From positions 310,001 through 374,000 of the forward strand of contig NZ_FUWS01000003.1 of NCBI RefSeq assembly GCF_900167435.1: 64,000 nucleotides of DNA, written 5' to 3'. The position numbers and the translations under genes were made by a program. This DNA is from Marinactinospora thermotolerans DSM 45154. GTDB lineage: Bacteria; Actinomycetota; Actinomycetes; Streptosporangiales; Streptosporangiaceae. This document shows positions 43,023 through 52,270 of this stretch, in pieces. Each line of letters starts with the position of its first letter. The stretch's first letter is position 1. The notes below the pieces were generated by a model, which saw only the letters and a list, made by a program, of their open reading frames with translations, made no database searches and was not told the origin of the DNA.

Positions 43023-44363
43023 ATGCCGCGCACGCCGAACACCCGGCTCGCCTCACTTCTTGCCGAGGCCGAGCTGACCTACGACGCGCTCGCGCGCGCG
43101 GTGAACCGGGTGGGTGCCGAGGCCGGACTCGACCTCCGCTACGACCGGACATCGGTCGCGCACTGGCTGTCCGGCGTCCGGCCACGTGGCCAGGTACCGA
43201 ATGCCATCGCCGAAGCACTCGCCCGACAGTTGCGCCGTCCACTCACACCGACGGACACTGGATTCGCCGTACCTCCTTCTCTTGACGAGATCGGGCTGAA
43301 TTGGCGCGGTGACGTTGTGGCCTCGTTGGCGGAGCTGGGGAGAGCAGAGATGGACGTGAGCCGTCGAACCGTCCTTCGTCACAGCGTGTACTCCCTGGCC
43401 GCCCTGGTCGCCATCCCGAACTGGCAGGAGATCGCGGATCGGTCCCAACACGCCCCTAAGGCCACGCTCGGGCGTGTCGGCCCCGGAGAGATCGAGGCCG
43501 TCTCGACGATGGCCGAGGCGTTCTCCACCCTCGACGACAAGTTCGGCGGTGGGCACGCCCGCGCAGCCATGGCCGCCTACATCACCAACGACCTCACCCG
43601 GTGGCTGCGGGCCGACGCCTCACCCGAGAACCGGGCGCGGCTGCACGCCGCCGCCGCTGAGTTCCTCTACCTCGCCGGCTTCATGGCCTGGGACGACGAA
43701 GCCCACGGTCTCGCGGAGCGCTACTACCTTCAGGCGCTCGGCCTCGCCGCAGAGGCCGGCGACCCGCTGACCTACGCCACGGTGCTGCGTGGCATGAGCA
43801 TCCAGGCCAGCGCCCTCGGCCACCACGGCGAGGCACTGCACCTCGTGGAAGCCGCCGAGTCCGCGGCGAAGAGCGCCGCGCAGCCACGGATGCGCGCCTT
43901 CCTGGCCGGCCAGAGGGCCGTGGCCCAGGCCGCGCTCGGCGATCGCCGTTCCGCCGTCGCCTCCCTCGGCGAGGCGGAACGCGACCTGGAGTCGGCCACC
44001 AGCCCGGCCGAGACCTTCGGGTCCTACCACCACGCGGCTTTCTCCTTCCAGGAGGCCCACCTGCGTGCCCACCTCGGCGATGTCGATGGCGCGGTGAAGG
44101 CCATGACCGTGTCGAACAGGCGCCGCCCGGCACAAGAACGACGGTCCCGCGCGTTGTCGACGGCGCTCCTGGGCGACTACCGGTTCCGGGCCGGTCACCT
44201 GGAAGCGGCCTGCCAGACGTGGCATGACTTCCTCGATGACTACCCGTACCTGTCGTCGGGGCGCGCCGACACCGCCCTGGGCAGGATCCGGCGCAGCGTG
44301 AAACGGCACCCGGGCAACGCCGCCGCGGCGGCCCTGTCCCGCAGGATGGACGGCCTGGTGTAG
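43023..44363 (+). CDS. XRE-like regulator with C-terminal TPR region (WhiJ-like)
   Basis: 446 aa. The N-terminal 75 residues form an XRE-type HTH (LASLLAEAELTYDALARAVN and TSVAHWLSGVRPRGQVPNAI). The rest is a helical TPR-like repeat with units such as AERYYLQALGLAAEAGDPLT and EALHLVEAAESAAKSAA. This architecture is frequent in actinobacteria, often beside small regulatory genes. ATG 43023 begins at the domain; no ribosome-binding site is clear. It is divergent from the three-gene operon at 41997-42831, so mutual control is likely. Confidence 0.8.
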   Translation: MPRTPNTRLASLLAEAELTYDALARAVNRVGAEAGLDLRYDRTSVAHWLSGVRPRGQVPNAIAEALARQLRRPLTPTDTGFAVPPSLDEIGLNWRGDVVASLAELGRAEMDVSRRTVLRHSVYSLAALVAIPNWQEIADRSQHAPKATLGRVGPGEIEAVSTMAEAFSTLDDKFGGGHARAAMAAYITNDLTRWLRADASPENRARLHAAAAEFLYLAGFMAWDDEAHGLAERYYLQALGLAAEAGDPLTYATVLRGMSIQASALGHHGEALHLVEAAESAAKSAAQPRMRAFLAGQRAVAQAALGDRRSAVASLGEAERDLESATSPAETFGSYHHAAFSFQEAHLRAHLGDVDGAVKAMTVSNRRRPAQERRSRALSTALLGDYRFRAGHLEAACQTWHDFLDDYPYLSSGRADTALGRIRRSVKRHPGNAAAAALSRRMDGLV

Positions 44364-44842
44364 ACCAGGGGTGACCTGTCTGGAACCGAATTGCGCTGGG
44401 GCATCCTGTGCGCCGTCGGAGCGCTACAAGTGCCACGTCGCCATCGGTGCCAACACCGGCACCTCTGCTGCCGACCAGATCGCGCTCTCGGTGCAACGTG
44501 CCGACAACAACTGTCCTGGCGTCACTGAGTCTTGGTGTGTTGGCTTACAACTCAACGATGACTCTGTGGCTGCCGGCCTCGCCACAGACAATGATGCGAA
44601 CCTGACCCCGCTGTGCATCGGCGCAACGTTGGACCGGAGCAAACCCGCCAACTCCGGGGCCGACGAGTTCATGTACGGCGTTCCCGGCAGCTGGGCAACA
44701 GGCAACTCGTCGATCAGGCCCCGACAAATGGGAGGATCGGGATGACGTCATCGAGCGTCAGGTGCTCCTGAGCCTGTTGACCACTGAAATCCAGGCCGAC
44801 GCCCTCACGCGGGTGTCGGCCTCCTCAAGGAGAAGCCGCCTG
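44364..44842. other. Lower-GC interval with an unassigned frame
   Basis: About 0.5 kb with clearly lower GC than the neighbours. A plus-strand frame 44371-44745 (GTG start) gives a 124-residue Cys-containing product with no recognisable family; I cannot support it as a gene. The interval is probably horizontally acquired. Confidence 0.35.
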
Positions 44843-45421
44843 ATGAAGGACCTGATTTGCAATCTGCTCGTGGGCCTGGCCAAGGTGCTTCTGGGCTTGG
44901 CGTTGTTCGTTTCTACCGTGCTCATCGGCGGCGCCGTGGTCTTCAGGATCATGAAGTACTTCCATTTCGGTTGCGCAGGGCCATGGACAGGTGCGGCGCC
45001 ACATGAAATGGCTTGCGACAATATGGGATACGTGATTCCCGTCTTGTCCATAGGGCTCCTGAGCGGTCTGTTCGCCATCACCTCTTACGTCGTCATCCTG
45101 CGGCGGATCCGCAGCCGACCGAGCAGGAAAGCGACCCTCGATCTGCTTGCCGGAATGCTCGTCACACTTCTCGGGATGGTGCTGTTCGCCGCCGCGTTCT
45201 TCCTCGGCGGTGTAGCGACCGTACACATCACGGAATACTTCGATATCGGGTGTGTGGGGCCATGGGCAGGAGCGGCGCCGATCGACGTCTCTTGTACTCA
45301 AGACGACTACATCCGGCCCATCGCGCTCGGTGGACTCGCCGCCGGATTGATCACTGTCATCACTTACGCCCTGGCCCTTCGACGGCTCCGCGACAACGGA
45401 GGACATGAAAAGGAGAGCTAG
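44843..45421 (+). CDS. Integral membrane protein with internal duplication
   Basis: 192 aa with four membrane helices. The two halves are alike: FHFGCAGPWTGAAP near residue 43 and FDIGCVGPWAGAAP near residue 136, each followed by a second Cys about five residues on and flanked by similar helices (LLGLALFVSTVLIGG and LLGMVLFAAAFFLGG). The cytoplasmic loops hold IRSRPSRK and RLRDNGG. ATG 44843 has AAGGAG about 11 nt upstream. Base composition is below that of neighbours, consistent with transfer. No named family recognised. Confidence 0.75.
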   Translation: MKDLICNLLVGLAKVLLGLALFVSTVLIGGAVVFRIMKYFHFGCAGPWTGAAPHEMACDNMGYVIPVLSIGLLSGLFAITSYVVILRRIRSRPSRKATLDLLAGMLVTLLGMVLFAAAFFLGGVATVHITEYFDIGCVGPWAGAAPIDVSCTQDDYIRPIALGGLAAGLITVITYALALRRLRDNGGHEKES

Positions 45422-45596
45422 GGATTCTCCCGCGACCGCCATTCTCGGCTGAGTGCTCTCGGCCGGGACGATGTGATCACGGCGTCGGAGCCGTCCTGGA
45501 CAGCCCCGTTCACGTGTGCCTTCGGCAAGCCGGTGACCACGCTGCGAGGCGACAGAGCGGACATGGTCGGTAAGGGGCGACCGTGGGGCCTGGTCC

Positions 45597-46091
45597 TTGG
45601 ATCAGCCCCGCAAGCGGTTCACCAAGGATGCCGTGTTCATCGTGGACGGCGCCCTGGTGCCCACTCGTGACCACACCGGCGCTGAGCAGCCGAAGAACTA
45701 CCGCTACTCCGCGAACCACCAGATCGTCATCGACGCCGGTACCCGGCTCGTCGTCGTGGTCGGCCGCCCGCTTCCCGGCGATCGCGGTGACGGCAAAGCC
45801 GGGGAGGAGTCCAGGGTCAAGGCCGCCGTCGGCAACACCAGGACGATCGCCGATGGCGACCACCCGGGCACTGGCCCCGTGATGCCTCACCACCGCCGCA
45901 ATGGCGAGGAGCCTCCGGCTGGAAGCAGGCACCCGACAAGTCCCACCAAGCAGGTCCAGGCCCGCATCGAGCACGCATTCACCCGCATGAAGACCGGGAA
46001 GGTCCTCCGCGACCGTCGCCTCAAAGGCGACGGAGTCCACCACGCCATGCGCGGCATCGCCGGCCTGTACAACCTCACTCTCGCCGGATGA
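45597..46091 (+). pseudogene. Truncated IS5-family DDE transposase
   Basis: The frame encodes the catalytic and C-terminal part: FIVDGALVPTRDHTGAEQPK with the first Asp, NYRYSANHQIVIDAGTRLVV, and the C-terminal ARIEHAFTRMKTGKVLRDRR with the Glu, ending LTLAG. The N-terminal half (DNA-binding region) is missing and the middle has substitutions (PGDRGDGKAGEESR). It is a partial copy of an IS5-type element and cannot be active. Confidence 0.8.
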
Positions 46092-46359
46092 ACGAGCAGG
46101 ACACACGGCGGCCGAGCACAGCCGATGCAGCGGGCCTCCGGCAGCGCCTTCCGGGTGTTCACGGCCCACCCCAGGTCCTACGGGCGGGACTCGGCCCGGC
46201 CGCCGGGGCGTGGCGCCGGGCGGCGTCCCTGCCCGCAACGGGGCAGGGACGCCGCCTCCTCGGGATCTCCCGTGACCTATCCAGGCGAAACCCCGCTGTG
46301 GACGGCGGAGGATCGTTAGCGTGGGGACCGTCGGATCGTCGTGAGGGGAGAGGGCGGTC
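46092..46359. other. Intergenic region upstream of aroA
   Basis: 268 bp, no gene recognised. It holds the promoter side of aroA and ends with a GAGGGGAGAGGG ribosome-binding region before ATG 46360. Confidence 0.4.
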
Positions 46360-47634
46360 ATGGGCCGGCTGAGGGTGAGCGGGATCCGTGAGGTCAAAGG
46401 CGTGGTCCGGGTGCCGGGGGACAAGTCGGTGTCGCATCGGGCGCTGATCCTGTCCTCCCTCGCGGAGGGCGTCAGCACGATCAGCGGGCTGTCCGGCGGG
46501 GAGGACGTCGCCGCCACCCGTCGCGCCCTGGTCCGGATGGGCGCGGACATCACGGTGGACGGCGCGCTGGTGCGGGTCGAGGGCGGAGTGCGCGAACCCG
46601 ACGACGTGCTCGACTGCGGTAACGCCGGGACGGGCATCCGCCTCCTGGCGGGGATGTGCGCGGGCATCGACGGGGTGAGCGTGCTGACCGGCGACCGGTA
46701 CCTGCGCCGCCGCCCCATGGACCGGATCGCGGTGCCACTGCGGCGGATGGGGGCCCACGTCGACGGCAGGGAGAACGGCAGGGTCGCCCCGCTGGTGGTG
46801 CGCGGGGGCGGCCTGCGCGGCATCACCTACGCCTCCCCGGTGGCCTCGGCCCAGGTCAAGTCCAGTCTCCTGCTGGCCGGCCTGTCCGCGCAGGGGTCCA
46901 CCACGGTGATCGAACCCCATCCGACCCGTCGCCACACCGAGGAGATGCTCACCGCCTTCGGCGTCCGGGTCGAGGTGCGGGAGGAGCGGGTGACCGTCCA
47001 TCCCGGGCCGCTCACGGCCACCGACGTCGCCGTGCCGGGAGATCCGTCGCAGGCGGCGTTCTGGGTGGTGGCCGGCCTGCTCGGCGGCGAGGTCGAGGTC
47101 CCGGGCCTGTACCTGGGGCATGGCCGTGCCGGGTTCCTCGACGTGCTGTCGCGGATGGGGGCCGACCTGGACGTGGACCCCGCGACGGGGACGGTGCGGG
47201 CGCGCGCGTCCAGGCTGCGCGGGGCCGACCTGGAGGCGTCCCATGTTCCCGGCGTGGTGGACGAGATCCCGATCCTGGCCGTGGCCGCCGCCGCGGCCGA
47301 GGGGTCCACGATCATCTCCGGCGCGGCGGAGCTACGGGTCAAGGAGTCCGACCGGATCGCCTCCACGGTGGCGATGCTGCGCGCCTTCGGGGTGGCGGCC
47401 GAGGAACGCCCTGACGGGATGGTGATCCACGGCCGTCCGGCGTTCACCCCGGCCGAGGTGGACTCCCGCGGCGACCACCGCATCGCGATGGCCGCCGCGG
47501 TGGCCGCCATCGCCCGCGCCGAGGGCGACACCGCGATCGCGGGGTGGGAGGCGGTGGCCACCTCCTATCCCGGCTTCGCCGAGGACCTGGTGGGCGTGGC
47601 CGGGGCGGGGGCGTGCGCCCCGGCCGACGGCTAA
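46360..47634 (+). CDS. aroA: 3-phosphoshikimate 1-carboxyvinyltransferase (EPSP synthase)
   Basis: 424 aa, normal length. Motifs: VPGDKSVSHRALILSSLAEG at the N-terminus, LDCGNAGTGIRLLAG, RRRPMDRIAVPLRRMGA, VDEIPILAVAAAAAEG with the catalytic Asp, LRVKESDRIASTV and SRGDHRIAMA. It joins shikimate-3-phosphate and PEP in the pathway to chorismate. It lies next to the DHB metallophore genes, which consume chorismate through isochorismate, so it may supply precursor. A housekeeping copy elsewhere would support that idea but is not visible. Confidence 0.94.
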   Translation: MGRLRVSGIREVKGVVRVPGDKSVSHRALILSSLAEGVSTISGLSGGEDVAATRRALVRMGADITVDGALVRVEGGVREPDDVLDCGNAGTGIRLLAGMCAGIDGVSVLTGDRYLRRRPMDRIAVPLRRMGAHVDGRENGRVAPLVVRGGGLRGITYASPVASAQVKSSLLLAGLSAQGSTTVIEPHPTRRHTEEMLTAFGVRVEVREERVTVHPGPLTATDVAVPGDPSQAAFWVVAGLLGGEVEVPGLYLGHGRAGFLDVLSRMGADLDVDPATGTVRARASRLRGADLEASHVPGVVDEIPILAVAAAAAEGSTIISGAAELRVKESDRIASTVAMLRAFGVAAEERPDGMVIHGRPAFTPAEVDSRGDHRIAMAAAVAAIARAEGDTAIAGWEAVATSYPGFAEDLVGVAGAGACAPADG

Positions 47635-48122
47635 GACCCGTTCGGGCGACCGTGACCGCGGCGTTCTCGCCCCCGGCCCCGCGTGAGGTGGCACGGCCAT
47701 GACGGTGGGCGCCGAAGGCGGGGACGTCGAGGGGTGCGCGCTTCCCTTCGCCCGGGGCGGGGTCCTTGTCGGTTCCGATCCGGTCGCCGGGGCCGCGTGT
47801 CGTCTGGCCGTGGCGTATGGACCCCGCCGCTTCGGGGCGATCGTCCCGCTCTCAACGGCCGGGGACCGTCCCGGTGACCGGCGTCCTTTGGCGGGTCGCC
47901 GCCCCGTGGCTCCGTCGCGGGGCGGCCCGTCTCGGATGTCCGGATCTCTGAGTCGTTCGGCGCGTGGGCGGGGACGGCCGCCGTCGCGGGGTCCATCGAG
48001 GGGCGGACGTCACCGCCTCCCGGGATCGGGGCCGTGACCGTTATCGCCGGGGATCCCGTCCCGAGAGGATCGGTGGGCGCCATCGCCGAGGGCCGACGGA
48101 GTGTCGCCTTGACGGTAAATAT
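47635..48122. other. Gene-free interval upstream of the metallophore genes
   Basis: About 0.5 kb between aroA and the dehydrogenase gene. Frames are low-complexity. The AT-rich end carries a Zur-type box (48123-48137), so this is the cluster promoter. Confidence 0.45.
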
Positions 48123-48137
48123 TGAAAATGATTATCT
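48123..48137. promoter_or_regulatory. Zur-type box upstream of the DHB dehydrogenase gene
   Basis: TGAAAATGATTATCT matches the reverse complement of the aztAB box (TGAAAATCATTATCA) at 13 of 15 positions. It lies 30 bp upstream of GTG 48168 in a locally AT-rich stretch. Its layout differs from the iron box at 18128. Confidence 0.7.
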
Positions 48138-48167
48138 TTGTCGCGTTTTGGTGGTGAGTGAGGGGCG

Positions 48168-48971
48168 GTGCCGTCCGCGATGGGCGAGCAGGTGGAAGAG
48201 CCCGGCGCGCGTCAGGTCGCGCTGGTGACCGGCGCCTGTGGTGGGATCGGCGCGGCCGTCGTCCGCGGTCTCGTCGCGCGCGGTGCGGCCGTGGCGGCCC
48301 TCGACCGCGACGGCCACGGCGTCCGGGAGCTCGCCGCCTCCCTCGCTGAGGAGGGCGCCGAGGTGCTGCCCTTTTCCGTCGACGTCGCCGACCGCGTCGC
48401 CGTCGAGGAGGCCGTGGCCCGGGCGGAGGCGCAGGCCGGCCCCCTGACCTCGGCCGTCAACGTGGCCGGCATCCTGTCGCCGGGTTCGGCCCTGGAACCG
48501 GCCGAGGACGCCTGGCGCACCGCCTTCGAGGTCAACACCCTCGGCGTGGTCAACGTCTCCACCGCCGTGGCCCGACGGATGGTCCCGCGCCGCTCGGGGG
48601 CGATCGTCACGGTCGGTTCCGACGCCGCCCGCATCGCCCGCATCGACATGGCGGCCTACGCCGCGACCAAGGCCGCGGCGGCGCGCTTCACCATGTGCCT
48701 CGGCCTGGAACTGGCCCCCCACGGCGTCAGATGCAACGTCGTCTCGCCGGGCTCGACCGACACCCCGATGCGGCGGCTGCTGTGGGGCGACGACGGCGGC
48801 GCCGGTTCCGTCGCCGGCGCCCCCGAACGCTTCCGGGTGGGCATCCCCCTGGGGCGTATCGCCGACCCCGCCGACATCGCCGCCGCGGTCCTGTTCCTCC
48901 TCTCCCCGCAGGCGCGCCACATCACCATGCACGACCTGCACGTCGACGGGGGAGTGGGGCTCGGCCTCTGA
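48168..48971 (+). CDS. 2,3-dihydro-2,3-dihydroxybenzoate dehydrogenase
   Basis: 267 aa short-chain dehydrogenase of the EntA/DhbA type. NAD-binding [16 protein letters not shown] near residue 20, NVAGILSPG, catalytic Ser in [17 protein letters not shown] with Tyr-x3-Lys (YAATK), and [11 protein letters not shown]. It oxidises 2,3-dihydro-DHB to 2,3-dihydroxybenzoate, the last step after isochorismatase. GTG 48168 or ATG 48180 are both possible. The isochorismatase and the AMP ligase follow, so function is well supported; isochorismate synthase is not in this window. Confidence 0.87.
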   Translation: MPSAMGEQVEEPGARQVALVTGACGGIGAAVVRGLVARGAAVAALDRDGHGVRELAASLAEEGAEVLPFSVDVADRVAVEEAVARAEAQAGPLTSAVNVAGILSPGSALEPAEDAWRTAFEVNTLGVVNVSTAVARRMVPRRSGAIVTVGSDAARIARIDMAAYAATKAAAARFTMCLGLELAPHGVRCNVVSPGSTDTPMRRLLWGDDGGAGSVAGAPERFRVGIPLGRIADPADIAAAVLFLLSPQARHITMHDLHVDGGVGLGL

Positions 48972-49065
48972 CGGGAGGCGAGCGGCTGAAGCACCCCCGG
49001 TCCCACCGCCGTGCCGGACCGCGGCGTCCACGGTCCGCGACCGTACCCATCGATGGAAGGAACCC

Positions 49066-49734
49066 ATGACACCCCGATCAGGGAGCGATCACTCGTCGGC
49101 GCTGCCGGGCATCGCCGCCTACCCCATGCCCGCCGAGGACGACATCCCGGCCCCACGTGTCGGATGGAGCATCGACACCGACAGGTGCGCGCTCCTGGTC
49201 CACGACATGCAGAACTACTTCCTCAACGCCTTCCAGCGCGACGCCGAGCCGATCCCGGAGCTGACCGCCAACATCGCCGCGCTGCTGGAGGGCAGCGCCC
49301 GCCACGGGGTGCCACGGATCTACACCGTACAGCCGGGCTCCCAGGAACCGGCCCGGCGCGGCCTGCTGCGTGATTTCTGGGGCGAGGGGCTGCGCGACGA
49401 GGCCGCCCACACCTCCATCCCGCAGGAGCTGGCGCCGGCGCCGGAAGACACCGTGCTGGCCAAGCACCGCTACAGCGCCTTCGCGCGCAGCGACCTCCAG
49501 GGCGTGCTGCGCCGCATGGGACGCGACCAGCTGGTCATCTGCGGTGTCTACGCCCACATCGGCGTGCTCATGACGGCCTGCGACGCTTTCATGCGCGACA
49601 TCGAGACGTTCGTCGTGGCCGACGCGGTCGCCGACTTCTCCGCGGAGGACCACGCGATGGCGCTGTCCTATGCCGCGCGCCGCTGTGCCGTCCCGATGAG
49701 CACCCGCGCGGCGCTGGCCGCCCTCGACGGCTGA
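49066..49734 (+). CDS. Isochorismatase (stand-alone, no carrier domain)
   Basis: 222 aa. The Asp in [15 protein letters not shown], the Lys in [10 protein letters not shown] and the Cys-free [20 protein letters not shown] are isochorismatase catalytic marks (EntB/DhbB type). It hydrolyses isochorismate to 2,3-dihydro-2,3-dihydroxybenzoate. Classical EntB proteins carry a C-terminal aryl carrier domain; here the protein stops after the hydrolase domain, and the aryl carrier domain is at the N-terminus of the NRPS at 52271. GGAAGG precedes ATG 49066. Confidence 0.9.
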   Translation: MTPRSGSDHSSALPGIAAYPMPAEDDIPAPRVGWSIDTDRCALLVHDMQNYFLNAFQRDAEPIPELTANIAALLEGSARHGVPRIYTVQPGSQEPARRGLLRDFWGEGLRDEAAHTSIPQELAPAPEDTVLAKHRYSAFARSDLQGVLRRMGRDQLVICGVYAHIGVLMTACDAFMRDIETFVVADAVADFSAEDHAMALSYAARRCAVPMSTRAALAALDG

Positions 49735-49770
49735 CGCAGAGCAGGCCCGTCCACGGCGGGCCACGCGCGG

Positions 49771-49809
49771 CGGCGGCCCGGTTCCGCCTCCTCGGGAACC
49801 GGGCCGCCG
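49771..49809 (+). terminator. Hairpin terminator after the isochorismatase gene
   Basis: A perfect 15-bp stem (49771-49785 and 49795-49809) with a 9-nt loop, 37 bp after the stop. It ends the rightward precursor operon. Confidence 0.65.
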
Positions 49810-50414
49810 TCGCGTCACCGTGTCGTGCCTTCCGACCGGATCCACGTCCCCGAGGCGCGGCGCGGGTCTCGGGCGGGGCCGCCGGCCCTGGCGGGAGACC
49901 CGTCCCACCGTCTCGGGCGAGGGGCGTGCCGGGCGTGCCGCCGGCCGTGCCGTGGACCGTTCGGGCGAGCGGCCCCGCCCACGCTCGACCGCGACCGTAT
50001 GGTTCCCCATCGTCGGGCCGAGGGAGCGGTGAGGGCGCCGTTGCGGCGGCTCCGGCGCGACCCCGCCGACCACAACGGTTCCCGGCTCGTCACAGGGCCG
50101 CGCCGGACGGGTCCGGCCCGCCGTCTGCCCTCGGCACCGCCGCCGTTCCCCTCGCCGCTCACGCCCGGACGCGGGGACCGGTGGCGCCGGCTCTCCCGGA
50201 GGCACGCCTCGGGCGCGTCCACCGGCGCCGCCGTCCGCCCGCGTGTCGCCCCGCGCGGCGGCGCCATCGCGATCACCGCGCCGGCCGCCCCCGCCACGCC
50301 ACCCGCGCCGATCCGGCGCGGCCGACCAGGGGCGGTGACCCGCCCGTGGCCGGCGTTCTTCCCGGTGGGGCTCCTCGCCTCCTCCCGGCCGGGGTCCCCG
50401 TGGACGTCTCACAG
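49810..50414. other. Gene-free interval between convergent metallophore genes
   Basis: About 0.6 kb between the terminators of the isochorismatase and AMP-ligase genes. Both strands have low-complexity open frames only. No gene is supported. Confidence 0.45.
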
Positions 50415-50447
50415 GGGCGGCCGGTCGTGTCAGGTGACCGGCCGCCC
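50415..50447 (-). terminator. Hairpin terminator of the AMP-ligase gene
   Basis: A perfect 12-bp stem (50415-50426 and 50436-50447), 42 bp beyond the minus-strand stop. Confidence 0.6.
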
Positions 50448-50488
50448 TCCCGCCCCGGGGGCGAGGGGAGGCGCGGATCAGGCCCGCC

Positions 50489-52141
50489 TCACCCCGCGCC
50501 GGCCGTGGGGGAGGGGACCGTCGGCGTGAGGCCGGCGACGTCGGCGCGCAGCCGCCTCTTGTCGACCTTGCCGATCCCGGTCAGGGGCAATTTGGGGACC
50601 GCGCGCACCTCGTCGGGAACCTTGAACGCCGCCAGGCCGCGCTCCAGCAGCAGCCGGCGCACCTCGGAGCGTGAGGGGCAGGGCGCGTCGGTCTCCAGGA
50701 ACGCCACCGAGCGTTCGCCCAGCTGCGGATCCGGCACGCCCACCAGCGCGGCGGCGCGCACGTCGGGCAGCGCGAGCAGGTGCTCCTCGACCTCGATGGC
50801 CGCGATCTTCTCCCCGGCCCGGTTGACCTGGTCCTTGATCCGGCCCACCACGACGAGGTCGCCGCGCGCCGTGCGCACCACGAGGTCGCCGGTGCGGTAG
50901 AAGCCGTCGGGGGTGAAGGAGAGGCGGTCGTGTTCCGGCGCCCGGTAGTAGCCGCGCAGGGTGTAGGGGCCGCGGGTCAGCAGTTCGCCGGGGTGTCCCG
51001 GCGGGACCGGACGGCCCTCCTCGTCGACGACGAGGATCTCGTCGGCGGGGGAGAGCGGGCGGCCCTGGGTCGTACAGACGACCTCCTCGGGGTCGTCCAG
51101 ACGGGTGTAGTTGTTCAGCCCCTCGGCCATGCCGAACACCTGTTGGAGCCGGCAGCCCAGTTCCGGCCCGACCCGCCGCGCGGTCGCGTCGTCCAGCCGG
51201 GAGCCGCCGACCTGGAGGACCCGCAGGCTGCTCAGATCGCGGGAGGTGCGGCGGGCCTCGTCGAGCCAGTGGGGGACCAGCGACGGGACGAGCGCGGTGA
51301 TCGTCACCCCCTCGGCCTCGACCAAGGTGAAGGCCGTGGTGGGGCTGGGGTCGGGGCACAGCACCACCGTCCCGCCGGCGGCGAGGGTACCGACGATCCC
51401 CGGCGAGACCATCGTGAAGTTGTGCGTGACCGGCAGGACGGCGAGGTAGACCGTGTGCTCGTCCAGGGCGCAGACCTCGGCCGAGGCGCGGGCGTTGTAG
51501 TCGTAGTCGGCGTGGGTGCGCGGGATGAGCTTGGGCGTGCCCGTGGTGCCGCCCGACAGCAGTAGCAGGGCGGGGTCACCGGGCGCGGCTCCGCTCGTGA
51601 CCGCGGGGGCCTCGGCGCCCGCCCGCTCCAGCGCGGCCAGGGAGTGCCCCCCACCGGGGCCGGGGTCGCCCGCGACGACGAGGTGGCGTAGCGACGGGCA
51701 GGCGCGCGCCACCTCGGCCGCGCCCGTCCGGGGGTCGTTGCGTCCGCGCCCCTGGGCGACGACGTGCGCGGTGGCGCCGGACAGCCGGGCCAGCGCGGTC
51801 AGCTCGGTCGTGCCCAGGGAGGGCAGGGCCAGGATCGGCAGCGCGCCGATCCGCAGCAGGGCGAAGAGCGTGACCACGTACTCCTCGCGGTTGGGGAGCT
51901 GGAGCAGCACCCGGTCGCCCCGGTGGATCGGGAGCCCGGCCAGCCCGGCGGCCAGCCGGCCGGCGCGCTCGTCGAGGTCGGCGTAGCTCAGCCGTCCGGA
52001 TGCCGAGACCAGCGCCGTGCGGTCGCCGTGCTCGGCGGCGCGCTCCCGGAGCAGGTCGTCCAGGGTGCGGTCACGCCAGTAGCCGGCGCGCCGGTATCCG
52101 GCCGCGGTCTCCTCGGGCCAGCCGATCACGTCGCTTCTCAT
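50489..52141 (-). CDS. 2,3-dihydroxybenzoate-AMP ligase
   Basis: 550 aa adenylating enzyme of the EntE/DhbE/YbtE family. The P-loop is LLLLSGGTTGTPKLIPRTH near residue 195. The aryl pocket segment LPVTHNFTMVSPG places Asn241 and Ser246 at the DhbE Asn235/Ser240 positions; salicylate enzymes (MbtA, YbtE type) tend to have Cys at the second. This favours 2,3-DHB. C-terminal Lys is in LTGIGKVDKRRL. ATG 52141 has GGGAG 6 nt upstream. It activates DHB and loads it on the NRPS aryl carrier domain. It is divergent from the NRPS gene with a Zur-type box between. Confidence 0.9.
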   Translation of the reverse strand: MRSDVIGWPEETAAGYRRAGYWRDRTLDDLLRERAAEHGDRTALVSASGRLSYADLDERAGRLAAGLAGLPIHRGDRVLLQLPNREEYVVTLFALLRIGALPILALPSLGTTELTALARLSGATAHVVAQGRGRNDPRTGAAEVARACPSLRHLVVAGDPGPGGGHSLAALERAGAEAPAVTSGAAPGDPALLLLSGGTTGTPKLIPRTHADYDYNARASAEVCALDEHTVYLAVLPVTHNFTMVSPGIVGTLAAGGTVVLCPDPSPTTAFTLVEAEGVTITALVPSLVPHWLDEARRTSRDLSSLRVLQVGGSRLDDATARRVGPELGCRLQQVFGMAEGLNNYTRLDDPEEVVCTTQGRPLSPADEILVVDEEGRPVPPGHPGELLTRGPYTLRGYYRAPEHDRLSFTPDGFYRTGDLVVRTARGDLVVVGRIKDQVNRAGEKIAAIEVEEHLLALPDVRAAALVGVPDPQLGERSVAFLETDAPCPSRSEVRRLLLERGLAAFKVPDEVRAVPKLPLTGIGKVDKRRLRADVAGLTPTVPSPTAGAG

Positions 52142-52214
52142 GCATATCTCCCGATTCTTCGCGAATCCGGCTCGACTGGGACAAGCCGGCAGTGCTATAC
52201 ATGATGCCGCATAA

Positions 52215-52229
52215 TGAAAACGGTTATCA
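52215..52229. promoter_or_regulatory. Zur-type box in the AMP-ligase/NRPS divergent promoter
   Basis: TGAAAACGGTTATCA is a 7-1-7 near-palindrome with one mismatch, of the same class as the aztAB box. It lies in the 129-bp gap between divergent starts and could repress both arms. Confidence 0.75.
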
Positions 52230-52270
52230 GTTTCATTTTCGTGAGTGGCGTGCACTGAGGGGAGTGGGCG

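Noticed and set aside
44371-44745. A 124-residue plus-strand gene
   Set aside because: No family, no ribosome-binding site and no supporting context; described only within the interval.
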